From Planctomycetaceae bacterium (GTDB lineage Bacteria; Planctomycetota; Planctomycetia; Pirellulales; Pirellulaceae): a stretch of DNA of 64,000 bases. Numbering within the stretch: position 1 is the first letter of the stretch; every line of letters starts with the position of its first letter. Where the stretch lies: NCBI GenBank assembly GCA_005778405.1, contig SXOA01000060.1, positions 1-64,000 of the forward strand. The letters run 5' to 3'. The notes beneath the pieces are model-generated. The model was given only the letters and a program-made list of their open reading frames with translations, searched no databases and had not been told where the DNA came from. Positions 8,554 through 18,009 of the stretch are shown in pieces. Made by a program: the position numbers and the translations under genes.

Positions 8554-9840
8554 TCAGACTTTGGGCGTCATCTTTTCCTTCCCCATCCACCCTTGCAATG
8601 CCCGCGGCACTTCCACGCTGCCATCCGCCTGTTGATAGTTTTCGAGGACCGCAATCAAGGCCCGGCTGAGGGCGATGGCGGTGCCGTTGAGGGTATGGGC
8701 GAAGCGGGTTCCTTTTTCGTCCTTCCTTTTGGAGCGGATGTTGAGGCGGCGAGCCTGGTAGTCGGTGCAGTTGCTGGTACTGGTGACTTCTCCCCACTCG
8801 CCGCCGGTGCCGCGGCCGGGCATCCAGGCTTCCAGGTCGTACTTACGATAGGCGGGGCCGCCGAGATCGCCGCTGGCGGTGTCGATCACGCGATAGGGTA
8901 TGCCCAGGCCGTCAAAGATGTCGCATTCGATGTCGCGAAGTTGCTCGAGCATGGCATCGCTCTGCTCTGGGAGCGTGAAGGCAAACATCTCCACCTTGGT
9001 GAATTGATGCACGCGATAAATTCCGCGAGTTGCCTTGCCCGCTGCTCCCGCTTCGGTGCGAAAGCAGTGGCTGATGCCGGCCAGTTTGATGGGGAGTTTT
9101 TCGGCGTCGATGGTTTGCTCGGCATACATTCCGCCGAGCGTGATCTCCGCGGTTCCCACCAGGCACAAGTCGCTCCCCGCAATGCTGTAAATCTGTGTCT
9201 CCGGCCCGCGAGGGTTATAGCCGGTCCCCATCAGAACTTCCTGGCGAGCCAGGTCCGGCGTTGTCGTGAGCGTGAAGCCGTGCCGTGAGAGTACATCCAC
9301 GGCATAGCGCTGCAGGGCAAGGTCAAGCAGCACGCAGTCGTTTTTTAGAAAGTAGAAGCCGTGCCCAGTCGTCCGTGCTCCCGCTTCGAAATCGAACAGG
9401 TCGAGCTTCTCCCCCAATTCCACATGGTCGAGTGCTTTGAAATCGAATTTGCGAACCTCAGACTTTCCCCGGCGGACTTCGACGTTGGCATGGTCCCCGC
9501 TGCCGACCGGCGCGGCGGGATGGGTCATGTTGGGAACGAGCAGTTGAACTTCACGGGCCTCGGCATCCAGTTTGTCATGCTCGGCCTGCGCAGCATCCTT
9601 GGCATCCCTCAGCTTGCGGCCTTCTTCCTTCTTGGCATTCCGTTCCGCTTCGTCTTTCGCCTTGCCGATACTTTTGGCAAACTCGTTCGCCTTCCGGTTT
9701 AGCTCTTCGACTTCGAGCAATTTCGCCCGCCGTTGCTCCTCAAGTTGCACTAGCCGGTCCACATCGCAGCTCATCCCGCGGTTCGCACAGTTTTGTTTGA
9801 CGGCAGCAGCGTTCTCAACAATGAATTTGCGTTCGAGCAT
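8554..9840 (-). CDS. serS: Seryl-tRNA synthetase
   Basis: This 428-residue class II aminoacyl-tRNA synthetase charges tRNA-Ser (and tRNA-Sec where present) with serine. The N-terminal long coiled-coil arm that holds the tRNA is visible from about residue 27 to 100 (Lys/Glu/Ala-rich). The catalytic core shows the serine-binding GTAEITLGGM region, motif 2 (HCFRTEAGAAGK...) and motif 3 (NGTAIALSRALIAVLEN) near the C-terminus. Length is normal. The product would also make the Ser-tRNA-Sec needed for the selenoprotein proposed at 3505. It precedes the TIM-barrel gene closely. Confidence 0.97.
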   Translation of the reverse strand: MLERKFIVENAAAVKQNCANRGMSCDVDRLVQLEEQRRAKLLEVEELNRKANEFAKSIGKAKDEAERNAKKEEGRKLRDAKDAAQAEHDKLDAEAREVQLLVPNMTHPAAPVGSGDHANVEVRRGKSEVRKFDFKALDHVELGEKLDLFDFEAGARTTGHGFYFLKNDCVLLDLALQRYAVDVLSRHGFTLTTTPDLARQEVLMGTGYNPRGPETQIYSIAGSDLCLVGTAEITLGGMYAEQTIDAEKLPIKLAGISHCFRTEAGAAGKATRGIYRVHQFTKVEMFAFTLPEQSDAMLEQLRDIECDIFDGLGIPYRVIDTASGDLGGPAYRKYDLEAWMPGRGTGGEWGEVTSTSNCTDYQARRLNIRSKRKDEKGTRFAHTLNGTAIALSRALIAVLENYQQADGSVEVPRALQGWMGKEKMTPKV

Positions 9841-10012
9841 GAGTAAACTTGAAGGTAGGAGATACGGGAGGAAGCGATTCCGTAATGAACCAAGCTATCG
9901 GCTAAGGTTCGCCGCGCGAGCTGATTTTGTCCATTGCCCTAAGCGGCAAAACAGGATCGTTAATCCATCGCGTTGCAATCATGGACGCGACGCTCTATGA
10001 TACAAAACAAGT

Positions 10013-10027
10013 TGAGATTGTGTCTCA
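10013..10027 (+). promoter_or_regulatory. Possible operator of the feo operon
   Basis: A short palindrome, TGAGA-TTGTG-TCTCA, lies 16-30 nt before the first feoA start, where a repressor of iron uptake would bind. It does not match the classical Fur box or IdeR box, so it is only a position-based candidate. Confidence 0.25.
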
Positions 10028-10042
10028 GTTGCTTCCCTTTTC

Positions 10043-10294
10043 ATGGTGAATCCCAGCTTGCCAGACCTCATTCCCCTAGAACTGCTTCCGACGGGCCAAC
10101 GGGCCTACGTCGATCAGCTAGTTGGCGATGATGCCAGCATCCACCGGCTGCATGAGATGGGGCTCCGGCAGGGCATTATTGTCGAAATGGTCCAGCCTGG
10201 CTCGCCGTGCATCGTGAAACTGATGGGGAATAAGCTCTGCATTCGGGACGCCAACCTCTACCAGGTGCTCGTCCGTCCGGGAGCCAACGAGTGA
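10043..10294 (+). CDS. feoA: FeoA-domain protein 1
   Basis: The 83-residue protein is a single SH3-like FeoA domain; the signature runs through H-R-L-H-E-M-G-L-R-Q-G and the later VQPGSPCIVKLMGNKLCIR strand pair. FeoA proteins support ferrous iron uptake by the GTP-driven transporter FeoB at the inner membrane. Its last four bases (GTGA) overlap the start of the next gene, another FeoA domain, so the two are translationally coupled, and feoB follows. No clear ribosome site precedes the ATG. Confidence 0.9.
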   Translation: MVNPSLPDLIPLELLPTGQRAYVDQLVGDDASIHRLHEMGLRQGIIVEMVQPGSPCIVKLMGNKLCIRDANLYQVLVRPGANE

Positions 10295-10518
10295 CCCTCG
10301 CCCAACTCTCCATCGGCAGCCGCGGCCAGGTTGTGCAAGTGGAAGGGGTGGACGAAATCAGCCTGCGCCTGATGGAAATGGGTCTGGTCCCAGGAACGGA
10401 GGTCACCCTGCTCGGAGCCGCTCCGCTGGGTGACCCGTTGGAATTAGAGGTCCGGGGCTATCGACTGAGTCTCCGCAAGAGCGAAGCGGCACGGGTGGAA
10501 GTAATTGTGATTTCGTAA
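10291..10518 (+). CDS. feoA: FeoA-domain protein 2
   Basis: This 75-residue protein is a second FeoA domain (LMEMGLVPGTEVTLLGAAPLGDPLELEVRG), starting at a GTG inside the stop of the first copy. Tandem small FeoA proteins before FeoB occur in several phyla; the two may form a heteromeric partner for FeoB. The final strand (YRLSLRKSEAARVEV) is complete, so it is not a fragment. feoB begins 5 nt after its stop. Confidence 0.92.
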   Translation: MTLAQLSIGSRGQVVQVEGVDEISLRLMEMGLVPGTEVTLLGAAPLGDPLELEVRGYRLSLRKSEAARVEVIVIS

Positions 10519-10523
10519 ACTCC

Positions 10524-12758
10524 ATGTCCCTCTCCGCCTCACCCCGCGTCATCACGATTGCCTTGCTCGGCAATCCCAACACGGGCAAGTCCACGCTCTT
10601 CTCCGCCCTCTGCGGCGTGCGGCAGAGAGTGGCGAACTATCCGGGCGTGACGGTGGAAAAAAAAGTCGGGCGAACGGAAATCGCCGGCATTGCGATGGAT
10701 GTCATCGACCTTCCCGGCACGTACAGTCTGGCCCCCAAGTCGCCGGACGAAATGGTGGCCGTCGATGTCCTTCTCGGCCGCCGCAGCGACGTGCCCCGGC
10801 CAGATGTGGTGCTCGTCATCGTCGATGCCAGCAACCTGGAGCGGAATTTTTACTTGTTTAGCCAGGTGCTGGAACTCGGCCTGCCGACGGTCGTCGCGCT
10901 CAACATGATGGATGTAGTCGCGGCGAAAGGACAAACGCTCGACGTCTCCGCGCTTCGCAAACGATTGCCCATGCCGCTCATCGAGGTGCAAGCCAATCGC
11001 AAGCTCGGCATCCACGAATTGAAAGCGGCTGTCGTGGATGCTGTCGATCGAAAACCGACGACCATCGACAGCCCGTTCCCCGAAAAGTTCCGGATGGAAG
11101 TCGCGCTGCTGGAGGAGCTGATCCGCAAGAGTGACGACAAGCCGCTCCCGCGTTACCTTGTCGAGCGACTGCTGCTCGACACCAGCGGCTATTTGTCGGA
11201 AGCCAGCATAGCCGGCATTACGCCTGAACTACTTCAGGAAGTGTCGGCGGCAAGAGAGCGACTGAAAACTGCCGGCGTTCCCATCCCAGCTGTGGAAGCG
11301 ATGGCCCGTTATCAGTGGGCGGGCACAGTCCTCAAAGACATTGTTACGCGACCCAAAGTGCGGCCGAAAACGCTCAGCGACAAGTTCGACAGACTGCTCA
11401 CGAACCGAATATTTGGCACTTTCTTCTTCCTGGTGCTGATGCTCCTCATGTTCCAGGCGGTGTTTTGGATTAACGACGTGCTGATGATTGGCGACGGCAT
11501 CGATTACGCCGCAGCGTGGCTGCAATCGCTCGTTTCCAGTTACTTGCCAGAAGGTGCTCTCCGCTCCCTCATTAACGACGGCGTCATTGCCGGTGTCGGC
11601 GGCGTGGTGGTCTTTCTGCCGCAGATCCTGACGCTGTTCTGCTTCATCGCCATCCTCGAGGACTGCGGCTATATGGCGCGGGCCGCCTACCTGATGGACA
11701 AGCTCATGTCCAAAATCGGCCTCTCGGGCAAGTCGTTCATCCCGCTCCTCTCGTCGTTCGCCTGCGCGGTCCCCGGCATCATGGCGACCCGTGTCATTGA
11801 AAACCGCCGCGACCGCCTCGTCACCATCCTCGTCGCCCCCCTCATGAGCTGCAGCGCCCGGCTGCCGGTTTACACGCTGTTCATCGGAGCGTTCATCCCC
11901 AACCGCACGCTCGATCTGACCCTGGCCGGCTGGGGAATTCATGTCCCCTGGCTTCGCGGCCTCGTCATGTTCAGCATGTACATGATTGGCATCGTCACCG
12001 GCATTCTCGTCGCCTGGATTCTGAAAAAGACGCTGCTCCGAGGCGCGACTCCGCCGTTTGTGATGGAGCTTCCCAGCTACAAAGTTCCGGGACTGCGTAT
12101 CGTCTGGCATCGGATGACCGAGCAAGGTTGGGCCTTCTTGCAACGAGCCGGCACCCTCATTCTCGCCATTTCCGTGATCGTCTGGGGCCTGGGATACTTT
12201 CCGCACAACTCGGCAAAGATTGCGCCCGTACTCATCGAGCAACAGACAAAACTCGAATCCCAACTGGAGAAACTCAGTCCAGCAGAACTAGAAAATAATA
12301 ATGCAGCCCTGAAGCTCCAGTCGCAGCTTGCCGTCGTGGAAAACCAAATCGCCGGCGAATACCTCAGTACCAGCTACCTCGGCCGGATGGGGCATTTCAT
12401 CGAGCCCGCCGTCCGCCCGCTCGGCTGGGACTGGAAGATCGGCTGTGCGGCCATCGCATCCTTCCCCGCCCGCGAGGTTGTCAACGCTACTCTCGGCGTC
12501 ATCTATAATTTAGGAGAAGGAGCCGAGGAGCAGCAGCTCGAAGAAACCATTAAGGCGGAGAAGAACCTCAACATCCCGGTCGCCCTCTCCATCATGGTGT
12601 TCTTTGCCCTCTGTGCCCAGTGCGTCTCCACTCTCGTCATCATCCGCCGCGAAACCGGCACCTGGCTCTGGCCCCTGTTCACTTTCGTCTACATGACCGC
12701 CCTCGCCTACCTCGGAGCCTTCGCGACCTATCAAATCGGAATGCTCTTCGTGGGGTAG
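10524..12758 (+). CDS. feoB: Ferrous iron transport protein B
   Basis: This 744-residue protein pairs an N-terminal G domain with a polytopic membrane transporter. G1 is GNPNTGKST (residues about 12-20), the effector region VANYPGVTVEK, G3 DLPGTYSL and G4 NMMD. Membrane segments begin near residue 290, with the Gate motifs carrying conserved cysteines (SSFACAVPGIMATR and APLMSCSARLPVYTLFIGAF). An inserted charged stretch near residues 570-615 precedes the last helices. It imports Fe(II) across the inner membrane and is the last gene of the feoA-feoA-feoB operon. The gene converges on glgA with an 18-nt gap. Confidence 0.97.
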   Translation: MSLSASPRVITIALLGNPNTGKSTLFSALCGVRQRVANYPGVTVEKKVGRTEIAGIAMDVIDLPGTYSLAPKSPDEMVAVDVLLGRRSDVPRPDVVLVIVDASNLERNFYLFSQVLELGLPTVVALNMMDVVAAKGQTLDVSALRKRLPMPLIEVQANRKLGIHELKAAVVDAVDRKPTTIDSPFPEKFRMEVALLEELIRKSDDKPLPRYLVERLLLDTSGYLSEASIAGITPELLQEVSAARERLKTAGVPIPAVEAMARYQWAGTVLKDIVTRPKVRPKTLSDKFDRLLTNRIFGTFFFLVLMLLMFQAVFWINDVLMIGDGIDYAAAWLQSLVSSYLPEGALRSLINDGVIAGVGGVVVFLPQILTLFCFIAILEDCGYMARAAYLMDKLMSKIGLSGKSFIPLLSSFACAVPGIMATRVIENRRDRLVTILVAPLMSCSARLPVYTLFIGAFIPNRTLDLTLAGWGIHVPWLRGLVMFSMYMIGIVTGILVAWILKKTLLRGATPPFVMELPSYKVPGLRIVWHRMTEQGWAFLQRAGTLILAISVIVWGLGYFPHNSAKIAPVLIEQQTKLESQLEKLSPAELENNNAALKLQSQLAVVENQIAGEYLSTSYLGRMGHFIEPAVRPLGWDWKIGCAAIASFPAREVVNATLGVIYNLGEGAEEQQLEETIKAEKNLNIPVALSIMVFFALCAQCVSTLVIIRRETGTWLWPLFTFVYMTALAYLGAFATYQIGMLFVG

Positions 12759-12776
12759 GCTGGAAACCTAACACAC

Positions 12777-14282
12777 TCATTTCCCCGCCAGCAGTTTGGC
12801 CCGCGCTTCCGCATGCCGCTGGTGCACCCGTTTATAGACTTCGCCGTACTTCTCCGCGCTTCGTTGCCAGGACCAGTCTTGAGCCATGCCGGTCTCGACG
12901 AGCTTCTGCCAGATGTCCTTGCGATGATGATAGGTGGCGACGGCAGAGCTGAGGGCCGTTTCCAGCGCTTCGGTCGAGTAGGCGTCGAAGGTGAAGCCGG
13001 TCGCTGCGCCGCGCGATAGATTCTCGTCAGTCGCCGGCACCACCGTGTCTGCCAGGCCGCCAACCGAACGGACGACAGGGACCGTGCCATACCGCAAGCT
13101 GTACAGCTGATTGAGGCCGCACGGCTCGTACTGGCTTGGCATCAGGAACATGTCGCTGGCCGCTTCGATGCGGTGGGCAAGCCGCTCGTCGAATTGCAGT
13201 TGGGCGGCCACCTTGTGAGGGGCCTCGCGGCTGAAGTGGCCGAGCAAGTCGTGGTAATGGGGTTCGCCGGTGCCGAGAATGACCCACTGGGCGTCGGTCT
13301 CGCGAACCCACCGCCCCATCACTTCCGCCACCAGGTTCCACCCCTTCTGGTCCGCCAGCCGTCCGATCAGCCCGAGCAAGGGTGTATGGGGCAACTGCGG
13401 CAGCCCAAGCTCCGCCTGGAGCGCGGCCTTGTTTGCGGCCTTCCCCTGCTGCCACGATCTGGCATCGTACTTGTGGTCTAGATACTGGTCGGTGACGGGA
13501 TTCCAAACGTAATAGTCCACGCCGTTGACGATTCCCTCCAGCACATCGGCCCGCTTCTGCAGCACGCCTTCCAGACCGCAGCCCATTTCCGGCGTCTGAA
13601 TCTCCTCGGCATATTTTCGACTGACGGTGCTGATGCCGTCGGCGAAGATCAGGCCAGTCTTGAGCAGATTGAGTTTGCCGTAAAACTCCATCTGGTGCAT
13701 GTTGAAATATTTCCAGTCCAGCCCCGTTACCAGCATGTCCCAGTGCGAGAACAACCCCTGATACGCCAGGTTGTGAATCGTCAACAGCGAGGCAACATTC
13801 TCGTACCCCTGGGCGTGGGCGTATTCAATTTGCAACAGCGCGGGGATCATCCCCGTCTGCCAGTCGTGGCAATGCACGACATCCACCGCCAGCTTCAGCA
13901 TCCGGATCGACTCAAGCACCGCCCGGCTGAAGAAAACGAATCGCTCGCAGTTATCCTTGTAGTCTTCTCCCTTGTGGCGATACAGCTCGTCCCGGTCAAA
14001 ATAGTCATCCTGCTCGACGAAGAAGACTGGCACGCTGGTCCCCGGCAGACTCCCTCGCAAGAGCCGCCCGCGGACGATCTTATTCCCCATCGGAATATCA
14101 AATTTCAGGTTCAGCGGCTCCAGGGAACAACCGCTGCTCTTCACCTGCCGGTACAGGGGCATCACCACGGCGACATTGTGTCCCAGCCGCGTCATTTCCG
14201 CCGGCAGCGCTCCGCAGACGTCGGCGAGCCCGCCGGTCTTGGCAAAAGGAGCAACTTCGCTGCTGGCGAACAGGATATTCAA
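12777..14282 (-). CDS. glgA: Glycogen synthase (ADP-glucose, GT5)
   Basis: The 501-residue protein extends alpha-1,4-glucan chains from ADP-glucose in the cytoplasm. It shows the N-terminal nucleotide-sugar site (ILFASSEVAPFAKTGGLADV, KTGGL near residues 15-19), the CHDWQTGM block, and the C-terminal GT-B site SQYEPCGLNQLYSLRYGT with both glutamates of the E-x7-E type region. The conserved N-terminus fixes the start at a TTG codon, which is rare; no better ATG exists. A 20-bp inverted repeat lies just upstream, so the promoter is within or beyond that repeat. Confidence 0.96.
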   Translation of the reverse strand: MNILFASSEVAPFAKTGGLADVCGALPAEMTRLGHNVAVVMPLYRQVKSSGCSLEPLNLKFDIPMGNKIVRGRLLRGSLPGTSVPVFFVEQDDYFDRDELYRHKGEDYKDNCERFVFFSRAVLESIRMLKLAVDVVHCHDWQTGMIPALLQIEYAHAQGYENVASLLTIHNLAYQGLFSHWDMLVTGLDWKYFNMHQMEFYGKLNLLKTGLIFADGISTVSRKYAEEIQTPEMGCGLEGVLQKRADVLEGIVNGVDYYVWNPVTDQYLDHKYDARSWQQGKAANKAALQAELGLPQLPHTPLLGLIGRLADQKGWNLVAEVMGRWVRETDAQWVILGTGEPHYHDLLGHFSREAPHKVAAQLQFDERLAHRIEAASDMFLMPSQYEPCGLNQLYSLRYGTVPVVRSVGGLADTVVPATDENLSRGAATGFTFDAYSTEALETALSSAVATYHHRKDIWQKLVETGMAQDWSWQRSAEKYGEVYKRVHQRHAEARAKLLAGK

Positions 14283-14297
14283 ATGGATCTCAAAGTT

Positions 14298-14353
14298 GGA
14301 GTCCCGGCTTTAGCCGGTCTTCTGTATAGGAGCCCGGCTAAAGCCGGGACTCC
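14298..14353. repeat. Dispersed palindromic repeat (REP-like), 20-bp perfect arms
   Basis: Arms at 14298-14317 and 14334-14353 are perfect inverted repeats around the core CCGGCTTTAGCCGG, with a 16-nt loop. The same 'pulled apart palindrome' type is familiar from planctomycetal genomes. It sits immediately before the TTG start of glgA and could fold in that leader. Confidence 0.8.
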
Positions 14354-14455
14354 AGCCCTACATCTTTCCCACTCTCTCTATCTTGCGAAACTAGTTTATA
14401 GCTCACGATTCGCAAGCTGGCACCGGCATAGGAGACTTCCGAGCGAATTGGTATC

Positions 14456-15967
14456 TCATTTTTCCCCGCTCCGCTCCACCTGAGCCGCAAAATTGTTCTG
14501 CTCGGCACCGCTGGCGGCGTCAATGCTCGGCTGGCCGGTCCACATATTCCCCGTGAACCAGTTTTCCCGTCCTCCGACGGCTTTCAGCGGGATGCTCGTG
14601 CCGCCGGCCCGGTCGTCCCGAATCATGTTGTCCGCCACGCGACTGTCCGCAAGGTTCAGGAGGAGAATGCCGACTTTGTCGCAGTCGAAGATTGTGTTAC
14701 CCGTGATATGCATCCGCTTGCAGTCCGTGAGCGTCAGCCCCGCCTCGCTGTCTTGCACATAGTGCAATTGCAACCCGCTGATCGTGCAGTCGCGGCAGTT
14801 CTGGAAGACGACGTTATTCTTCGCCTCGTCGGTGTAGCCATACATGGGATTCCGTTCCATCAGGTTCGCCCCGAGGACAATCTGCGACGAATCCTCGACC
14901 AGCAGATTGTGGGCGTATCCCTGCCAGAACGTGTTGCCGGTAATGGTCACGCCGCGGGCTCCCGACAGGTGGATATTGGTCTGAATGTCCGAGAGGACGT
15001 TGTCTCCAATCGTGATGTGGCCGCAGTTCACCTCTTGCTGCTTTCCTTTCGTGGTGAAGACTCCCTTCCCCAGAATGCGGATGTTGGCGGAGTTTCGTGT
15101 TGTGTCCGTCCGAGCGTGCTGAATCGTACAGCCGACGATGGCTCCTTCCGCCATCGAGCCTTCGGTGCTGTCGAACAGGACATTCGCGGTCAGCTCGCCG
15201 GCAAGGTCCATGTTGGCTTCAATGTCGCAGCCGCTGATATGGACGTTTCGCACTTCGCCGCCGCGGACCACCACGCCGCCGCCGCCGTTGTAGCTGATGT
15301 GCGAGCCAACGATGTTGGTCTGATGCAAATTGACGTGGTCCAGAAACACTCCCACGCCTTTGTTGTGATAAATATGGCAGGCCGAGATCAGCACATTCCG
15401 GTTCCGCTTCACCAGCCGCACTCCGTGCCGCAACTCGCGGAGAAGCACGCTCTCGATCGTGATCTGCATCGTGCCGCTGGCTTCAATCCCGTCCGCTTCG
15501 GGATGGCCGCCAACAATTTCGATGCCACTCACCCGCGGCATCCGCTGCTTGTCCCAGACGTTCTCTTTCGCCGACTTGGGATCCGCAGTCCCCTCATGCG
15601 TCCCCACAAAGCGTATCGCCGGCCCCGGACCGGCCATTATCAACCGCGCCGTCCCATCGCCGACAAATGCCGTCCAGCCGACCTTGTCGAGATCAACCTC
15701 GATGGTTTTGGAGAGTTTATAGGTTCCTGAAGGAAGGCGTATCGTTCCGGCTTTGCTCTCCACCGCTGTTTGAATGGCCGCGCTATCATCCGTGATTCCG
15801 TCCCCTCTGGCCCCGAAGGATTTCGCGGTTCCTTCACCCACCGGCACCCTCGGCACTTCATTCTGAGCCGCCACTGGGACACCTGGGAAAATGTGACTGC
15901 CGCCCCAAGCCGCCAGGGCAATTCCCAGCGCCAGCATCACCCATCGGCATACTGAATTTTTGCACAT
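14456..15967 (-). CDS. Secreted right-handed beta-helix protein (pectate-lyase-3-like)
   Basis: The start is put at ATG 15967 because AAGGA lies about 7 nt upstream and a signal peptide follows (membrane segment about residues 9-25). The N-terminal part of the mature protein has the GARGDGITDDSAAIQTAV motif typical of the pectate lyase superfamily / GH28-like N-terminal helix cap. The remainder is a ladder of short parallel beta-helix coils (ISGCDIEAN, ITIGDNVLS, VTITGNTFW, ISGLQLHY, MHITGNTIFD). At 503 residues it is likely an extracellular polysaccharide-binding or cleaving protein; catalytic residues could not be assigned. Confidence 0.8.
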   Translation of the reverse strand: MCKNSVCRWVMLALGIALAAWGGSHIFPGVPVAAQNEVPRVPVGEGTAKSFGARGDGITDDSAAIQTAVESKAGTIRLPSGTYKLSKTIEVDLDKVGWTAFVGDGTARLIMAGPGPAIRFVGTHEGTADPKSAKENVWDKQRMPRVSGIEIVGGHPEADGIEASGTMQITIESVLLRELRHGVRLVKRNRNVLISACHIYHNKGVGVFLDHVNLHQTNIVGSHISYNGGGGVVVRGGEVRNVHISGCDIEANMDLAGELTANVLFDSTEGSMAEGAIVGCTIQHARTDTTRNSANIRILGKGVFTTKGKQQEVNCGHITIGDNVLSDIQTNIHLSGARGVTITGNTFWQGYAHNLLVEDSSQIVLGANLMERNPMYGYTDEAKNNVVFQNCRDCTISGLQLHYVQDSEAGLTLTDCKRMHITGNTIFDCDKVGILLLNLADSRVADNMIRDDRAGGTSIPLKAVGGRENWFTGNMWTGQPSIDAASGAEQNNFAAQVERSGEK

Positions 15968-16899
15968 CGCCATTTCCTTTGCCTGATTCTTGGCCACCAC
16001 TTTCATGCCGCCAACATTGCCTCCCCCGGAGGGGGCGTTTTAATTCATGATTCACGCGCTGTTCTCTCGACTACGCCACGCCTGTTCGTACTTTCGCAAG
16101 CCCTTCTGTATACGCGGGTTATCTCGTCGAAAATTGATTCACTGGGTCGTAAAAGGCGAATGTCTTGATTCATGTAACTGATACGTTACTTATGTGCTTA
16201 CTGTTTAGTCATACTTGACTTGTAAGGAGCAGGCATCCGGCCTTGTTCCTCGCCCCTCCGCACGTGTTCCGGCTGGTCGCACTCCTTTACCTGAACACTT
16301 TTACGCATCCCCTGGTGCCAGCGTCAAGGCAGCGGGAAACGAATTACAGAATGTCGCCACTAACCGTAGCACCGCCGTTACGCCTAATTCCACCCACGGA
16401 TTCTGCCCATGAGCCACTTTTTCCCGGCTGAGCCCTCGCGTCGCAACTGTTCCTGGAAGCCCGCCGGCCGGCGTAGCCGAAACCAAAGGGTGCGGGAACA
16501 GAAGGACTCGGATGGGGAGGGGATGGCCACAAAGAGCCACGAAGAGGTACGAAAAAAGAAAGAGACCGATGGATTTCTATTTGTGACTTTTCGCGCATTT
16601 TTGTGGCATCCCGACGACGTTTTGTCTGAGGCAGCACGCCGGAAATGGAATACCCGCCTTTGCGTTCTTTGCGCCTCTGCGTGATGCCCTCCATTTTCCG
16701 AATGAGCATCACGCAGAGGCGCAAAGGCCGCAGAGGAATGCTACGGTTGAACGAGTTGGCCGCTCATCCCGCGGTGGATATAGAGGGTAGTCTGATTCTC
16801 GCATTTGCCCTACTCCACCGATGTCCTGGTCGCCTATAACCCGTGCAGTGTGCGAAGAAACTCTGCGTTTGGAGAACAGAGTGGGTGTCCTGGCGGAAT
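15968..16899. other. Gene-poor region with degenerate repeats
   Basis: About 930 bases separate two minus-strand genes. ORFs here look random. The stretch 16470-16580 (ccacaaagagccacgaag type) and the inverted repeat at 16667-16726 are repeat-derived. The AT-richer piece at about 16040-16220 may carry the promoter of the beta-helix gene. No RNA gene was recognised. Confidence 0.5.
16667..16726. repeat. Dispersed palindromic repeat, 20-bp perfect arms
   Basis: CTTTGCGCCTCTGCGTGATG at 16667-16686 is repeated inverted and without error at 16707-16726, with a 20-nt loop. This 'ctttgcgcctctgcgtga' word is a very common dispersed repeat in environmental bacterial genomes. It lies downstream of the oxidoreductase gene and may end its transcription. 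Confidence 0.8.
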
Positions 16900-18009
16900 T
16901 TACCCTGCCATCCTTTTGAACGCCCCGGCGCGGCGGCGTTGCCAGTGAGGGCTGACGAGGATGCCACTTTGCTCGTCGTAATGTGGGCCGATGCGGCCGC
17001 TGGTGGAACCGTCCCAGTGGTGGGCGGCGATGCTGGCCAGAATCTGCTCGGCAGTGTCGAGCGCCCGCAGACCGTCGCGACCAGTGACCCGCGGCTGGCG
17101 GAACTCGCGGATGCTGGCGACGAAATCGCGCTGCTCTTCGAGGATCGCATTGGTCTCGACAATCGGCAGCTCCTGCAGCGGCAGATAGTCCTGGAACAAA
17201 TGCTCTTTGATGTGCGCCTGGTCGGCTGGTGAGGCATTCAAAACGTCGATCGGCTCCTCTTGAACCGGGGCGTGTGAAAGGAGGCTCGACTTCTTGGCCG
17301 CAAAGTCGATGTTTGCCGAGCCACCTTGCCAGTGGGCGGCCAGACTCCGCTGCGTCGTCGGGCTGACGCGCGAAGCGGTCAGGTTCGCCACACACCCGCT
17401 CCGAAAAGTGAGCCGGGCCTGCGCCCAGTCTTCGTTCGGTCCAAAGACCGACGAGCCGAGGGCCTCGACCGCGACGACTTCGCTCTTTGCCAGCGTGAGA
17501 ACCAGATCGAGATCGTGGATCATCAGATCGAGCACGACACCCACATCCACCGAGCGGCAGGTATACGGCGCGGTGCGAAAAACTTCGATGTACTTGGGAT
17601 CGGTAATGAACGGCTGGGCGGCGACGAAGGCGGGGTTGAACCGCTCGACATGGCCAACCTGCAAGATGAGCGAATGTTCCTCGGCCAGAGCAACGAGCTC
17701 CTTGGCGTCGGAAACGCTGGGAGTAATCGGCTTTTCGATGAGGACATGGACGCCGCACTGAAGCAGTTCCGCCGCGACGGCGTGATGAAAGCGAGTCGGC
17801 GTGGCGATGATGGCGGCATCGATTTGACCCAGCAGCGGGCGATGGTCCGCATAGGAGGGGGTTTTTAGGTCTGTCGCCACGGCCGTGCGAGCCGCTTCCA
17901 CCGGATCGACGATGGCGACCAGTTCCGCCCCTTCCACCCCTTGGAGCAGCTTGGAGTGGATCTTGCCCAGATGTCCCACGCCAATGACGGCAATACGCAG
18001 GTTGCTCAT
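16900..18009 (-). CDS. Gfo/Idh/MocA family oxidoreductase in the lipid A operon
   Basis: This 369-residue NAD(P)-dependent oxidoreductase begins MSNLRIAVIGVGHLGKIHSK, a Rossmann GxGxxG site, and carries the family's EKP motif (VLIEKPI) and the C-terminal alpha/beta dimer domain with a conserved HD pair (DLMIHDLDLVL). Its ATG overlaps the TGA of lpxA by the ATGA arrangement, so the two are translationally coupled. In other bacteria a Gfo/Idh/MocA enzyme beside lpxA (GnnA type) oxidises UDP-GlcNAc on the way to the diamino sugar of lipid A; that role is possible here, but no GnnB-like aminotransferase is in the window. Confidence 0.88.
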   Translation of the reverse strand: MSNLRIAVIGVGHLGKIHSKLLQGVEGAELVAIVDPVEAARTAVATDLKTPSYADHRPLLGQIDAAIIATPTRFHHAVAAELLQCGVHVLIEKPITPSVSDAKELVALAEEHSLILQVGHVERFNPAFVAAQPFITDPKYIEVFRTAPYTCRSVDVGVVLDLMIHDLDLVLTLAKSEVVAVEALGSSVFGPNEDWAQARLTFRSGCVANLTASRVSPTTQRSLAAHWQGGSANIDFAAKKSSLLSHAPVQEEPIDVLNASPADQAHIKEHLFQDYLPLQELPIVETNAILEEQRDFVASIREFRQPRVTGRDGLRALDTAEQILASIAAHHWDGSTSGRIGPHYDEQSGILVSPHWQRRRAGAFKRMAG

